Assembly: GCF_012489685.1 (NCBI RefSeq)
Contig: NC_080045.1
Location: 44,920,627 to 44,984,626, forward strand
Direction: 5' to 3'
Origin: Lotus japonicus
Lineage: Eukaryota; Streptophyta; Magnoliopsida; Fabales; Fabaceae
Length of the DNA stretch: 64,000 bases
Shown: piece after piece, positions 38,699 through 50,330 of the stretch
How the letters are laid out: each line of letters begins with the position of its first letter
Numbering within the stretch: the first letter of the stretch is position 1
Program-made: the position numbers and the translations under genes
The notes under the pieces: model-generated
The model's input: the letters and a program-made list of their open reading frames with translations, nothing else
What the model was told of the DNA's origin: nothing
The model's database searches: none

Positions 38699-40420
38699 TT
38701 GACAGAGCTACTTCGTGAGGTCAAGGCGACCCATGCAGTTGAGGAAGGCGAGAAAGAGGCCGACCCGCCTCGAGCGGCGTTGGATAAAACGAAGTGGTGC
38801 GAGTATCACCGCTCAGCAGGCCATGACACGGGGGATTGCTTTGCATTGAAAAATGAAATTGAGAGACTCATTCGGGCGGGGCGATCGCAGATGAATGAAC
38901 GCGGCGATCGGTGGAATAGAAAACGACAGCAAGAAAACCGGTACAAAGGGGGCCGCCAGCACGACGACCGCCGTCGTACGCCAACCACTGACAAAAAGGA
39001 AACACTGGCAACAAGGAAGAAGGGGGCGGAAGAAACCTTTAGTAAGGATCTTGAGCCGCCAGTTGGGACAATAAACACAATCGCAGGTGGCTTTGGTGGA
39101 GGCTGTGACACGGCCTCGGCGAGGCGAAGGCACGTGAGAGCAGTGACATCAGTGCAACAGTATGAGACCCTATTTGGTTTCCAGCATCCAGATATTGTGA
39201 TATCATCAACGGATTTCGAGGGGATCAAAAAACACAAGGATGATCTTGTGGTAGTAATGATAAGGATCAACAGTTTCAATGTGCGGCGAGTTCTTTTAGA
39301 CCAGGGGAGCTCTGCCGACATTATCTACGACGATGCGTTTGATCAGTTAGGACTGACGAACAAAGATTTGATGCCCTACACAGGAACGTTGGTAGGCTTC
39401 TTAGGCGAGCAAGTCTGGGGATGCGGATATATAGATTTGGACACAATTTTTGGTGTCGACGAGAATGCCAAGCTTCTCCGAGTAAGGTATCTTGTGTTGC
39501 AGGTCGTAGCATCATACAACGTCATCATTGGAAGGAAGACGCTCAATCGCCTCTGTGCGGTGATTTCGACAGCTCACCTGGCGGTGAAATATCCGCTGAT
39601 GTGGGGAAGAGTGGGAAAGATTGTGGTTGATCAGAGGAGGGCGAGAGAGTGTTATAACAACTGTCTCAGTCTGTATGGAAAAGAAGGAGCTGGCAAGGGA
39701 CACAGGTGTCATGAGGTTGAGGTCATTCAAGGTAATCAAAACAGACATGGGAGATTGAAGCAGATGATTGACAGGAAGATAGCAAGATCAGAGAGCAGCC
39801 AAGGACGGGTTAGGATAGATGGCAGGACGGGCAAGGATGGACAGCTCACGGACGCTCATGTAGAAGAGCGTTGGGCAGGTGTGATCGCGGATTTAGAGAC
39901 GTATAAATTTAGCAGAGGGGTGCTGGTGATCGAGCCCAGGCTCACGGTCAGTCAAGAGAGGCGCTTGGAGAAGCTAGTAGAGGACAATTTTGACCTCTTT
40001 AGCTGGAGTTCAAAAGACCCAGCGCTTTGGGGATTGCCAATGTTTAAGAAGCCGAATCTCTCGAATACAGGGCGAGATGAACAAAAGAGAAAAGGAGTGA
40101 CAATTCAAGGAATAGGTCAGCGAATCGTCCAGCAACGCAGCGATGAAAAAAACGGTAATAGGGCGCGCGAACGGTCTAAAGACAAGCAGAAGGCGAGGAG
40201 AGGGAGCCTAGTGAGTCGCTGCCCAGGTAAAGGAAAAAGAGAGGCAAGATATTGGAAGCCGGTGGGTTCGGTAGCTTTCAAGCCAGGAGCATCCAAGCGC
40301 GACAAGCAGAAAGGAAAGTTAGGAGAAGTCCCTCAATACCATGAGGCGGGCGGGGAAAGAAACCAACCTCACAGTAACAATGAGTGGGTGGCGGCATGTC
40401 GGGCTCGAAGGATGAGGTGA
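38699..40420 (+). CDS. gag C-terminus plus aspartic protease of Tat-like element 1
   Basis: An open 573-codon frame. Near residue 35-50 is the Tat-type zinc knuckle CEYHRSAGHDTGDC. After a basic linker comes the retropepsin domain with active site LLDQGSSADIIYDDAF (catalytic Asp codon at 39299-39301) and a conserved C-terminal half (ASYNVIIGRKTLNRLCAVISTAHLAVKYP). The frame reaches the pol linker (LVEDNFDLFSWS) that normally leads into reverse transcriptase, then turns into basic sequence I do not recognise and stops. RT, RNase H and integrase are missing. No strong ATG opens it; it was once part of a longer gag-pol frame. Confidence 0.8.
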   Translation: MTELLREVKATHAVEEGEKEADPPRAALDKTKWCEYHRSAGHDTGDCFALKNEIERLIRAGRSQMNERGDRWNRKRQQENRYKGGRQHDDRRRTPTTDKKETLATRKKGAEETFSKDLEPPVGTINTIAGGFGGGCDTASARRRHVRAVTSVQQYETLFGFQHPDIVISSTDFEGIKKHKDDLVVVMIRINSFNVRRVLLDQGSSADIIYDDAFDQLGLTNKDLMPYTGTLVGFLGEQVWGCGYIDLDTIFGVDENAKLLRVRYLVLQVVASYNVIIGRKTLNRLCAVISTAHLAVKYPLMWGRVGKIVVDQRRARECYNNCLSLYGKEGAGKGHRCHEVEVIQGNQNRHGRLKQMIDRKIARSESSQGRVRIDGRTGKDGQLTDAHVEERWAGVIADLETYKFSRGVLVIEPRLTVSQERRLEKLVEDNFDLFSWSSKDPALWGLPMFKKPNLSNTGRDEQKRKGVTIQGIGQRIVQQRSDEKNGNRARERSKDKQKARRGSLVSRCPGKGKREARYWKPVGSVAFKPGASKRDKQKGKLGEVPQYHEAGGERNQPHSNNEWVAACRARRMR

Positions 40421-41300
40421 TGGGAGTGATACTTTGACCTGAGGGGCTGGAAGCAGAAGCATGTAGGAAGCAGGAGCGAGGACACAGCAAAGGAATCAAA
40501 GATTAGGATCAAAAATAAAGATGCACTCTTTTTCTCCGTCACGAGAGTTTTTTAACGAGGCATCCCTCGATGTAAAATCTTTCAGCAAATCAAATCCAAA
40601 AGGATATTCTCAAGCAATACTCCTAGCTCGACTATAATACGACGGTCGCCCGGTGGGAAAAATTCCCTGAAGGTGGCGATCCCAACACGACCTTGATGTC
40701 TGGGGATCGCTCCGGAAAAGTCCGGCGCGAACCACTGCTACCCAGATAGCAACTCAACTAACATGTCACGTTCGCCCGGTGGGAAAAATTCTCTGAAGGT
40801 GGCAATCCCAACACGACCTTGATGTCTGGGGATTGCTCCGGAAAGTCCGGCGCGAATCGCTGACCTCTCGTTGGCGATGTGTGCGGATAAGCTACTTATC
40901 CCAGGATAAGCTACTTATCCCAAAAGTCTCCCTGAAATATAGGCAAACGAGACCTCCTCGAAATATGGCGAGAATAAAAACTAGGCATAAGTTTGGTTAA
41001 ACCTATATGGCCATTGGGTCCCTAGCAACTGTAAGTCCTCGCCGGGACAAAAACGGCAAGGCCACACTTGCTCTTACGGGAAATATCGGTGTGAAGAAAG
41101 CCTCAGTCCAAGACTGAGCAAAAGTCCTAGTTTCCGCTGCACACATTCAAAGTCGCTACACGAGCACAAAATACAAAGCTTAAAGGCACAAGGGCGAACA
41201 CGAGGAGAAAAATGGACAAGCGAAATCGTGACAAACTTTCATTAAATAACACAGAGTAATGTTAATTACAAAAAGGTAAAGGAAAATCAATACAAAATAG
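40421..41300. repeat. element 1 non-coding segment with 126-bp tandem repeat
   Basis: Two copies of a 126-bp unit start CGCCCGGTGGGAAAAATTC at 40647 and 40773. A related single copy is in element 2 (about 58200-58300, inverse), as is the sequence near 40920-41110. This conserved spacer lies between pol and the antisense ORF. Confidence 0.85.
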
Positions 41301-43808
41301 TCAAACTGCATTAACGTTTTCTGCTTCCCTTGCGTTTTCAGCAGCCGCAAAATACTCAGCATTGAAGCCTGAGGGGTCATCAGGGCCGACCAATCCGTGG
41401 GGGGTAACCCTCTTGAAGGCTCCCATTCCACCGAGGTTGATTCGTTCGTAAAGATACTGGACTTGGGCTTTGGCGAGGAAAAAATCACGGCCACGCTCTT
41501 CCACAGCCTCGGCAGTAGCCCCGGCCACTAACCTTGCCCGGAGAGTTTTGATCTCGGAGTCCGAACGAGATTCCGCATCAACAACAGCTTTGGCCTTTGT
41601 TTCTAGTTGAGACCTCACCTCTGCGAGAGACTCGTTCGTCGACCCTAACTCCCTACGCAGGAACGCGATTTCCCTGTCCTTAACAATACAGGCGGCCATA
41701 CTCACGGCGATTGCCTCATTCTTCGCCTCCAACTCCTTCTGCAAATCGTCCCGCTCGTCCTTTAAGTCCTCCATTCTCTCTTCACAGGCGGATAAGTCGG
41801 TCTCGTGACCATGCATCTCGATACCCAAGTTGTTCAGTTTAATCATCTGGGCCGCTACCTGAGTCAGCAATGGGTCATGCTCGCCATGCGCTTCGAGCGT
41901 AGCAAGGCGATAACCCTCAGCCTTCTGGCGGAGCTCTTCAACTTCAACGGCTGTAGCTGAGTCCTGAGATAACTTGGCGAAGAGACACCCCGCGCGAAAA
42001 AGGCTCGAGATGGCTTCTTGCGCCACACCATCAAGGTCAGGATTCTCGCTTCCTCTCATGCTGCCAAGGAAAGGGTCAGTTAGCATAAAGTCGACAGGGG
42101 AAGGTTACTGGTTTGAAGCAGAACTCTTCTGTCCATCAGTAATCGGATGGCTACCGGCGGGGGAAGAATGGCGAGGAGAAAGTGAGACGGCGGGAGTTTG
42201 ATCCTCACCACTATGACTCGTTGTGTGGACGGGGGAGGCTCTGGGTGAGCTTACCTCAGTTTGAGGGCGTGAATAGTCAGGAGAAAGGATTGTTTGGGGA
42301 ACATCGGAGGAAGCGCCTTCAAGAGCGTGTTGACCAGCGATGACTTCCTCAGGGAAGAGCGAGGATCCCGCCTCGCCCTTGGGGTTTGGTTCATCCCCGC
42401 CTACCAGGTCTTGGCGGGGAGCAGATGTTTCACCGGCCTAGGCTCTCTTGACTTTCTTCTTTTTCTTTTTCAACTTTTGGGGCGAAGGAATCACGACCCC
42501 AGACCTTCCATCCGTGCCAGAGTCGCCCCCTTTGGATTTTTGGGATTTTCTTGTGGGGGAAGGTTGAGCAGCGTCATCAGTAAGCCTCGGTGCCAGCTCG
42601 TCAATCTCCAGCGGAAGGACAGTGTCTGGTACTGACTCACCAGGCCCAGGAGCAGCGACATTTGAGGCTGTCCCGACAGTTTCAGAAGGAATATCATCGA
42701 TTGAAGACCCAAGCGTAGGATCATTCGAGGTAGATCCTCTGAACCGCTTCTTTGAAGGAGAAACGACGGTCTCGACATCAGCGTTTGCGGCAGCGTGTTT
42801 CCTCTTGATCCCATTAGTGTTAAAAACGGGAGGGAACTCAAACGCTTTAGCAGCAAGGGTGCGCTTCAGTGCGGCTTCAGTAAAGTTCATTCCTCCTAGG
42901 AATGAGTGGAGGGTGTTTTTGCGAGCGGCTTCAAGCAACTGTGAGCACTCGAGGATGGGGAGCCCAGCGAAAAAGCCAAGGATGATTTTATCTTCATCAC
43001 TCAGCGACGCATCTGACGGCAATGGAACGTCGCGAGGGCTCTTGGTCCAGTAGAAAGGAAATAGAGTAGTCCCGTCCCGAAGGGTGAAGGCTTCAGGGCA
43101 AGTAGGATGCACGATTATGCGGAAGTACCGGCGCCCGAGTCCTTTCTTGACGTTGCTCTTGTAGGGTAAGAGGCGCTGCCGGCCCCTACTAGACTTCAAA
43201 GAGATCCACCCTGGGGTCGGGGTCTTCAAAGATTTTAGCTCTACGGCGTAGAAATAGAAGAAGTGGGCGGTCTTTGCTTCAAGACCGACGGCGTTGCAAA
43301 GAATCTCGAAACACCGAATGAAGGCTCAGGCGTTCTGATGGAGCTGGCTTGGGGCCACGTTAATTTCCCTCATCACTTGGCGAAGGAAGGGGGAGAAGGG
43401 TAGTTTGATCCCCAGGTCGAGGAAAAAGTACTCGTAGACGTAGAAGAAGTGGGGTTTTTCCACGCCTTGTTCAACCGTGTGATGTTGCTAGGGCCAGCGG
43501 ATGCTTATGCATCGCCCGGTGACGAGAACATCTTCGAGAGACTTATCATGGAAAAGACCACCTGCCTGGCGGGCTGTCTCAATGACGGACTCGTCAGAGG
43601 ACTGCTTAGAGGGTTGACAGATGGCTCCTTGAGTGGGGGTTTTATTCGTGGACTGGGGCAGAGTGGCGAAAACCCGGTGCCAGAAGGCGTTCATTTCACT
43701 CTCAATAAAAGGAAATGCTCCGGGGGGAGGAGGGCTAACCAAAGGAGGAGATGTGGGAGCGACGCTGCGGGATCGGAAGGATCCCTTGGTGCGGCGTTGG
43801 GAAGTCAT
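41301..43808 (-). pseudogene. antisense ORF (aORF) of Tat-like element 1, broken by stops
   Basis: Reads opposite to gag. The N-terminal start (43808, MTSQRRTKG) is followed by conserved blocks HFFYVYEYFFLDLGIKLPFS, ...FEILCNAV, RRYFRIIVHP and LFPFYWTKSP, matching element 2 and resembling the Pfam family called putative gypsy-type transposon (PF04195, from memory). Then come a nuclear-signal-like KRKHAA/KKRFRG linker and a long heptad-rich coiled coil (42086-41301) ending in FLAKAQVQYLYERINLGGMG. In-frame stops lie at about 43325 (TGA where element 2 has Trp), 42438-42440 and about 42104. The region matching element 2's 77-bp intron is continuous here. Function unknown. Confidence 0.78.
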
Positions 43809-44184
43809 TTCTGCTGAAAGGGAGAATAAGGATGAGAAAGGGAAGGGCGCAAGGTTGTCAACTTTAGCAGATTGTAAGGATTCCAGAAGTGGTGAATGAG
43901 GGGGTGAGGAAGAATTTAAAAGTTGGGACGAGCAGCAGTTTGGAAATCGTGCCCCATCATGGATAAGGTGGAATGATTACTCAAGGGAGTGTGGCGGATT
44001 TCGGGAAACAGGGGCAACGCATTAAATGAAAAGTTACAACGGCTGAAGCTTATTGGTTCGAATTCAAATTGGCAGGTTTTACTATGATTTGAAGAGACGT
44101 TTCAAAGATAGCAGTTGAGATTCCGTGGATTCGCTGACCTTTGCACCACTCTTGGGCGCTACGCGTGGCACAGGCTCAACACAT

Positions 44185-45395
44185 TGAAGGTATGAAAAAC
44201 GGTAGAAAGGGGGGGTTTGAATAACGTTTTCAGTACAAAACTTCCACCTTAAAGATTTTGATAAATCTTTCGAGAACTTAAGTGCTAAAGATAAGAGATA
44301 GAGAAGCACACAAAGATTTTATCCTGGTTCACTTGATAAATCACTCAAGCTACTCCAGTCCACCCGTTAAGGTGATTTCTTCCTTCTTAGAATGAAGGCA
44401 ATCCACTAATCAGGTAAGAGTTACAACTGCACTTGAAACCTACAAGTGACTAACAATTACACTGACTTAGCTCACACTAAGATTCACTCTCTTAGTCTTC
44501 TCTAGGATCCGATCAACCTTGATCTCCTAAAGGAACTAAACAAACTGTTTATCAAAGAAATGTTTACAAGAGATTTGCTTCTAAAAAGCTAATAGTAAAC
44601 TCAATGAATTTCAGATGAAAGAAAGCTTAGAATATTTTGAATATGTCTTGCGTATGTGAATGCTTCTTCTAGCCGCTTCTTTCAATCTTCAGCCTCTATA
44701 TATATACTCCAAGGATTAGGGTTGAGCGTTGCATGGGAAATGCTACCGTTGGAGGGCAGTTCTGGAAAATCCAGCTTCTGCTGTGGCTGAGAACGTTAGG
44801 TAGGTCGTCAGGAAGGTACACTTGCTTTTGTACTTGGATAGCGACTTGACCTTTTAACCTAGGAGACTTCTGATCAGGGGAATACTTCATATTGGAACTT
44901 GTGAAGCCGGTTGATCAGAGTCAGAGGGAAAGCACAGATCCTCTGACCATTGTATCTTCTGATTCTGAATTCAGAGGGAAGAACATGGCCTTCAGAGTTT
45001 CTTGCTTCTGGACTTCAGAGTTTTCACTATTCAGCTTCTGGATCTTCAGAGTCTTCTACACCATCAGAACATCTGAACCTTCAGTGTTTCTTGGTTATCA
45101 GAACTTCTGGATCTTCAGAGCTTCTAGCGACTGAGTCCACATCAGAGTTTGTATAGCTTCAGAACTTCTGAAGCTTTTCCACTGTTCATACTGAACATGG
45201 TGAATGCGAAAGCGTTGCTTGGGTTACTCTTTATACACAGTGCTTCTGATTTGTGTGAGATTGAGTTGAGGTCAGAGCCTGTAAATAGCACACTCAGAAA
45301 AACACGTTAGAGTACCACAATTGTTCATATCAAAAGGTTAACTTGTAATCATCAAAACATAGAGTTGTACTACTAGATCAAAACTTGATCTTACA
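44185..45395 (-). mobile_element. solo copia LTR inside Tat-like element 1
   Basis: A complete 1,211-bp LTR of the family at 1-5372, with TG...CA ends on the minus strand. An exact 5-bp target duplication CACAT is at 44180-44184 and 45396-45400. No internal sequence remains: the product of LTR-LTR recombination. It is inserted between the aORF and the 3' LTR of the host element. Confidence 0.95.
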
Positions 45396-45685
45396 CACAT
45401 GTCAAAATATCACGATTCATGGCACGTGCGTAACTGTGACGAGGCAAGCAAACCAAGCGCCATCGCCACAAGCCCACTTGTGGACTCAAGCCGCCAGGGG
45501 AACATAGCAAGAAGTTCAAAATGTTAATTTTTAAAGCTTTAATTACCAAGCCATGTTGGCAGTTGTTCTCTGTTGTTAGACCTTAAGTTTTAGCATTAAT
45601 TAGCTTCTCATGGCCGTCGCCTTAGTTTTTCTACTTAAAGACACACTTAGCTCTCATGCTTCGAGCTCGATGTCTTGTGGACTTG

Positions 45686-46005
45686 TGGACTGGGCGAGAC
45701 CCCAGGGTCCCTCGCCCAGGAGCGCCAGCTTAGGGCGACGAGTGGACCAGGGACTTGGGCCTCCTCCCAGAGGCCCAACCGGCCCATTAGAAAGGGTTAA
45801 AGGCGCCAAGCGCAACTCCACATCTATAAATAGGGGATGAATCCCAATTGTAAGGGACTCTCAGCTCATTTGTGAAATAACAAGATTGAAATTCAGTTAC
45901 TTTCTCTCTCTAAAGCGGGTACGCTCTAATTCTCTCTAGGAATCTCACATCATGTTCCTTACACTCTAGGTACTATACCTCATCTCAATGCTCTTGGATA
46001 GAACA
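45686..46005 (+). repeat. 3' LTR of Tat-like element 1
   Basis: 320 bp, same ends as the 5' LTR. The sequence just before it (GAGCTCGATGTCTTG...) shows no purine-rich primer tract, unlike most LTR elements; the same holds for element 2. Confidence 0.93.
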
Positions 46006-46424
46006 GACGACAACATTTTATATGATAACGGGTTTCGTTTCAGGCCCAATAAGCTTGTGAACTATTTGCCACAACCCAAATACAATTCTCATTCATGGCC
46101 CAAAAGGTTATCTCATTTCTACTTGATTTTTGCATAATTAATTAAAAGTTTTATTTTCCGAAGCATAAAACATAATAATTAATTAAAATGTTTTTTACAT
46201 CGGAAAGATAAATTGCATTCGTCAGAATCGATCCCTGGATCTCCCCCTACCCAACCCATATGTCATCCCGCCCCTACCACTTGAGTTATCCTATGGGGAC
46301 AATTAATTAAAATGTTACTAAGAGCTCACATTTTTATAAGAGTTTTCTTATTACATACACTACTAGCACTAGAATAGAGAAAATAGAGAAACTAAAAATT
46401 GTTAATAGAGGAAAAAAACATTTA

Positions 46425-46724
46425 TGGATTGGGCGAGCCCCTAGAGTGCCTACGCCCAGGGGTTACCCGCCAAGCGGCGATCGCCCAGCCTGGGAATTGG
46501 ACCTCCTTCAGCGAGGCCCAACCGGCCCAACAGAGGTAGTTACACTTATCAAGCCCAGCTCCCACCCTATAAATATGGAGCGGTTACCATTTGTAAGGGA
46601 CTCTAAGCTCATTTTCTAAATAATACCTAAAATTCAGTTATATTCTCTTTCTAACTTTCTCTCTCTAAGTGCAATCTCTCTACACTAGGGGCTATACCCT
46701 TTCTTAATGTTCATGGCAAGAACA
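46425..46724 (+). repeat. solo LTR of a related Tat-like subfamily (copy B)
   Basis: 300 bp, starts TGGATTGGGCGAGCCCC and ends TTCATGGCAAGAACA, with CTATAAATATGGAG as TATA region. It is clearly related to, but distinct from, the 320-bp LTRs. Flanks ATTTA / ATTTC may be a target duplication with one change. A truncated copy is at 28969-29180, so the insertion predates the segmental duplication. Confidence 0.78.
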
Positions 46725-47058
46725 ATTTCTTACACAATGTTTTTAAACATGTATTTTCCACTTAAATAATTTGTTCGAATCAGGTATGAAGGGTCTCTAT
46801 GGGTAAAAAGTTAATTCTATTAAGTATTTAACCCAATTGGATCATGGGCTATTAGTTTAGCATCGTGTATTTCTCCATTTTTGTCCACCCTGATTAATAT
46901 TGGTTTTAGTTTTTCCTCGGCTTAACCGATGCTTAATCTCACACTCGGCTGAAAGTAATAAATGAGCTTAACTTGTGGTCTTGCCTTATCTTTTCAGTTA
47001 CTTTTCTAAGATAGGAACAACCTTTAATTTTAGAAAATGCCAACTTGGATCTAGACAA

Positions 47059-47064
<6 letters not shown>

Positions 47065-47126
<62 letters not shown>
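47065..47126. repeat. (TA)n microsatellite, expanded in copy B
   Basis: About 62 bp of TA repeats. The matching place in copy A (about 29517-29528) has only about 12 bp. Confidence 0.9.
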
Positions 47127-47128
<2 letters not shown>

Positions 47129-47239
47129 CGTCACTTCCTGTCCCATTCACTCCAAAACCCATTTCTTTCTCTATATCCTCCCCTTTCTCTCCTCATCCTC
47201 ATCCTTATCTTCATTCCATCCTCATCCTCATCCTCCTCC

Positions 47240-47274
47240 TCCTCCTCTCTCTCTCTCACTCTATCTCTCTCTCA

Positions 47275-47305
<31 letters not shown>

Positions 47306-48125
47306 GAACTTTCCCTCATCTTCCTGGTCTTTCCCTATCACCCTTTGTCCATAAACCCTAAATGTAACCTTGCACTTTGCATTGCTTCGGTGGATAAAAC
47401 ATTCGTAGCGATCTTTAATTACATCTTCTCTATCATCGCAATCGGCATCTTCATCTTCAACGCTATCAGGTACAAGTTTTGTCTTTTTTTTTTTCCATTT
47501 CTGTTTTTTCCATTTTCATTAATCTCATGTTTTGTTTTATTTAGATAATATGTAAAGTAGAATTTACATCACTCTCTCTCTCTCGTTCTCTAACTTTACC
47601 TCATTCTTCCTGATCTCTCCCTATCGCCCTTTGTCCAGAAACCCTAAATGTAACCCTGCACTTTTCATTGCTCCGGTGGATACAAAATTTGTAGCGATCT
47701 TTGATTACATCTTCTCTATCATCGCAATCGGCGTCTTCATCTTCAACGCTATTAGGTATAAGTTTTGTTTCCTTTTTTTCCATTTCTGTTTTTTCTATTT
47801 TCATTATTCTCATGTTTTGTTTTATTTAGATAATATGTAAAGTAGAATTTACATCACTCACTCACTCACTCTCTCTCTCTCTCTCTCTCTCTAACTTTAC
47901 CTTATCTTCCTGATCCCATCGCCCTTTGTCCATAAACCCTAAATGTAACCCTGAGATTTGTATTGCTTCAGTGGATTCAACACTCGTAAAGATCTTTGGT
48001 TACATTTTCTCTATCATCGCAATCGGGCATTCATCTTTAACGTTATCAGGTACAAGTTGTGTTTCCTTTATTCCATTTATGTTTTTTTTTTCATTTTCAT
48101 TATTCTCATGTTTGATTTCATTTAG
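47240..48125 (+). repeat. triplicated leader-exon-like unit (copy B)
   Basis: Same three units as in copy A, with the phrase AAACCCTAAATGTAACC at about 47353, 47639 and 47934, each with CT tract and ATCAG/GTACAAG- or TTAG/GTATAAG-type donors. Because both copies have three, the triplication is older than the duplication. Confidence 0.7.
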
Positions 48126-49079
48126 ATAATATGTAAAGTAGAATTGACATCACTACTAGTTGCCTAGTCAATGCTGCAATTAATATTCTCCAAATAATTT
48201 CCAAGAATCTCATTAGGTACGCTGGGGATGCATTTATACATAAGCTTTTATTTTGTTTTAAATGTTTTTGATTCATTGCACTTTTTAATTTTGTTTTTCT
48301 ATTAAAACATATGCTAATGTTTTTCTAAAAATAATCTTTGATATAATGGAGACTAGGATGTACCTTTTTTATTTTGCTCCACAAGTGTACTAAAGTGCAT
48401 TTTGACCAAATAAATCTTCTCTCTCGCTCCCACTCTACCCTTCCTTCCTCCCACTCTACTTCTTCCAATATGCTCCTCGCTCCTTCATTTTCCTCGCCCC
48501 AAATCATCCACCATCAATCTACTCATCCTTCTTCAAATCCCGCAATAACTCATCACTGTGAAATCGATACTTACAACCTTCACCATCGATATCTACGCAG
48601 CCTCCTTCAAATCCACCAACAACCCATCACTTCTCCTTCTCTTCCTCCTCCTTCAACCTCCATTAGTCACAACCTCCACCACCACCCACCACGAGAACCA
48701 CCACCGCTCAACCCTCACTTTAAGCCTTCAACCATCACCCAATCATCATCTTGCGCAAACCCGCAGTTATGCCCAAACCAAAAGCATTCTTCAACAAATT
48801 ATTCATCTATAAACATAGAAGCAATCTGATAAAGGAGAAACCTTTCTCTTTTAAGGAGGGGAAACTTAGACACAAAGGGGATAAAGGGAGAGAATGTCAA
48901 AACCATTTTTGTCCATACTCCCTACTCCTGCTCTTGTTCCTGAAGCATATATGGCTTGAAGAAGGATTGGTTGCAGTTTGAAGATTGTCGCTGTGGGTTG
49001 AAAAAGTGGTGTGGAGATTGTAATGTGGTGGTGATATTTGGGAGTGAGAGAAAAGATCTTTTGATGGTATCACAATAAC

Positions 49080-49730
49080 CCTTTTAGTGCAAATTCAATC
49101 CTAGATTTAAAGTAAAGTGTAGACTCTTAATTCTAATTAAATAAGAAAATAAGTCTATTTAAGAAGTAATCTAAATTAGCTAAAATAAGATCACGATATG
49201 ATAAGACACTCTAAGATATTACAATGTATCTTCATATTCTAACACTCTCCTCAAATTTAAGCTAACTAAGCTTAAACCTTCTCACAAATATAACCTTTAG
49301 AAAAAAAGTAAAAAGTAATAAGTCTGCATTGCCTTTGTCATTTCTTCCATTGTCATTTCCATACCCATAGAGAAGAGGAGAAACCAAAGAGAAAAGAATA
49401 TAACTCATTGTCATTGTGAACCACCAATCTGCGTCTCGATCAAGAACAACACAATTCAAAGACACCATACCTCTATTACCAATATAGAGATAATCAACCA
49501 TTTTTTATGCTTCAGGACACCATAACAAATATTCTAGAGTATATGGCGGTGGTTTTCCAAAGTCACGCCACCTTGTGCCATTATCAAGGAAAGGACACCC
49601 CCGCAATGAACCTTGCGTCGCCTTTGGGAGAAGGGCATGGCCTTACACCGTCGTGGGAAGGAGGGTTCGACACAAACATTGCACTATCGTGAGTAGACGG
49701 AGAGCGAAAGAGATAGATAGATAGATACAA

Positions 49731-49780
<50 letters not shown>

Positions 49781-50236
49781 ACCATGTCCTTGCACGGTCG
49801 GAGAAGGCATTGCTGCCATCTAGCACTGTTGGACTAGCACAGTGGCTATAGGAAGCCATTGTTAGGGAAACGAAAAGAGTTGAAGAGACAGAGAAAATGA
49901 GGCATTTATTTTTTAGGGGAGAAGTGATTGAACCTACACTCTAAAGTTGGATCCATGAAATTTGTTTCAAGATCAAACCTACTCTTGATGTCATGTTGAG
50001 TGAAGCAATGCGAAAAAAAAGAGGGAGAAGAAAAATAGAGAAGAGAAGTGGAATTGCGCTTAAAAGATAAAATTCTTACACATATTTCTAGTAATGGGTA
50101 GACTTATAATCATAATTAAATAACAAAATAAATCAATTTAAGCAATAATTTAATTACCTAAAGTAAAATCAAGATTTGAGAAGATAGTTTATGATATGAT
50201 TAAGTTGTTATAAGATATCTTTTTCATATTCTAACA
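49080..50236 (-). mobile_element. degenerate copia-derived element (copy B)
   Basis: Counterpart of the relic at 31460-32643. Minus-strand LTR starts TGTTAGAATATG at 50236 and at 49244. A small MASYSHCASP-like gag start and GATA/GA microsatellites are again inside. Relative to copy A about 30 bp are missing near 49563. Confidence 0.72.
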
Positions 50237-50330
50237 GGTACTCATCAATTAAAACATATGTTTTATCATAACACAATGACAAGAACTATTATTATTTATA
50301 AACATAATTATCAATTGTTTTGTTTGTAGG

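Larger units (their letters stand above)
37066..46005 (+). mobile_element. Tat-like gypsy retrotransposon 1, non-autonomous, with antisense ORF
   Basis: Two 320-bp LTRs (37066-37385, 45686-46005) differ at about a dozen positions. The target duplication is GACGG (37061-37065) and GACGA (46006-46010), a one-base decay; the empty site is visible in copy A at about 28644-28648. Sense gag-protease remnants lie at 37530-40420 and a long antisense frame at 43808-41301. No reverse transcriptase, RNase H or integrase was found. A solo copia LTR is inserted at 44185-45395. The layout fits Tat-lineage Ty3/gypsy elements, some of which carry extra or antisense ORFs near the 3' LTR. Confidence 0.88.
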
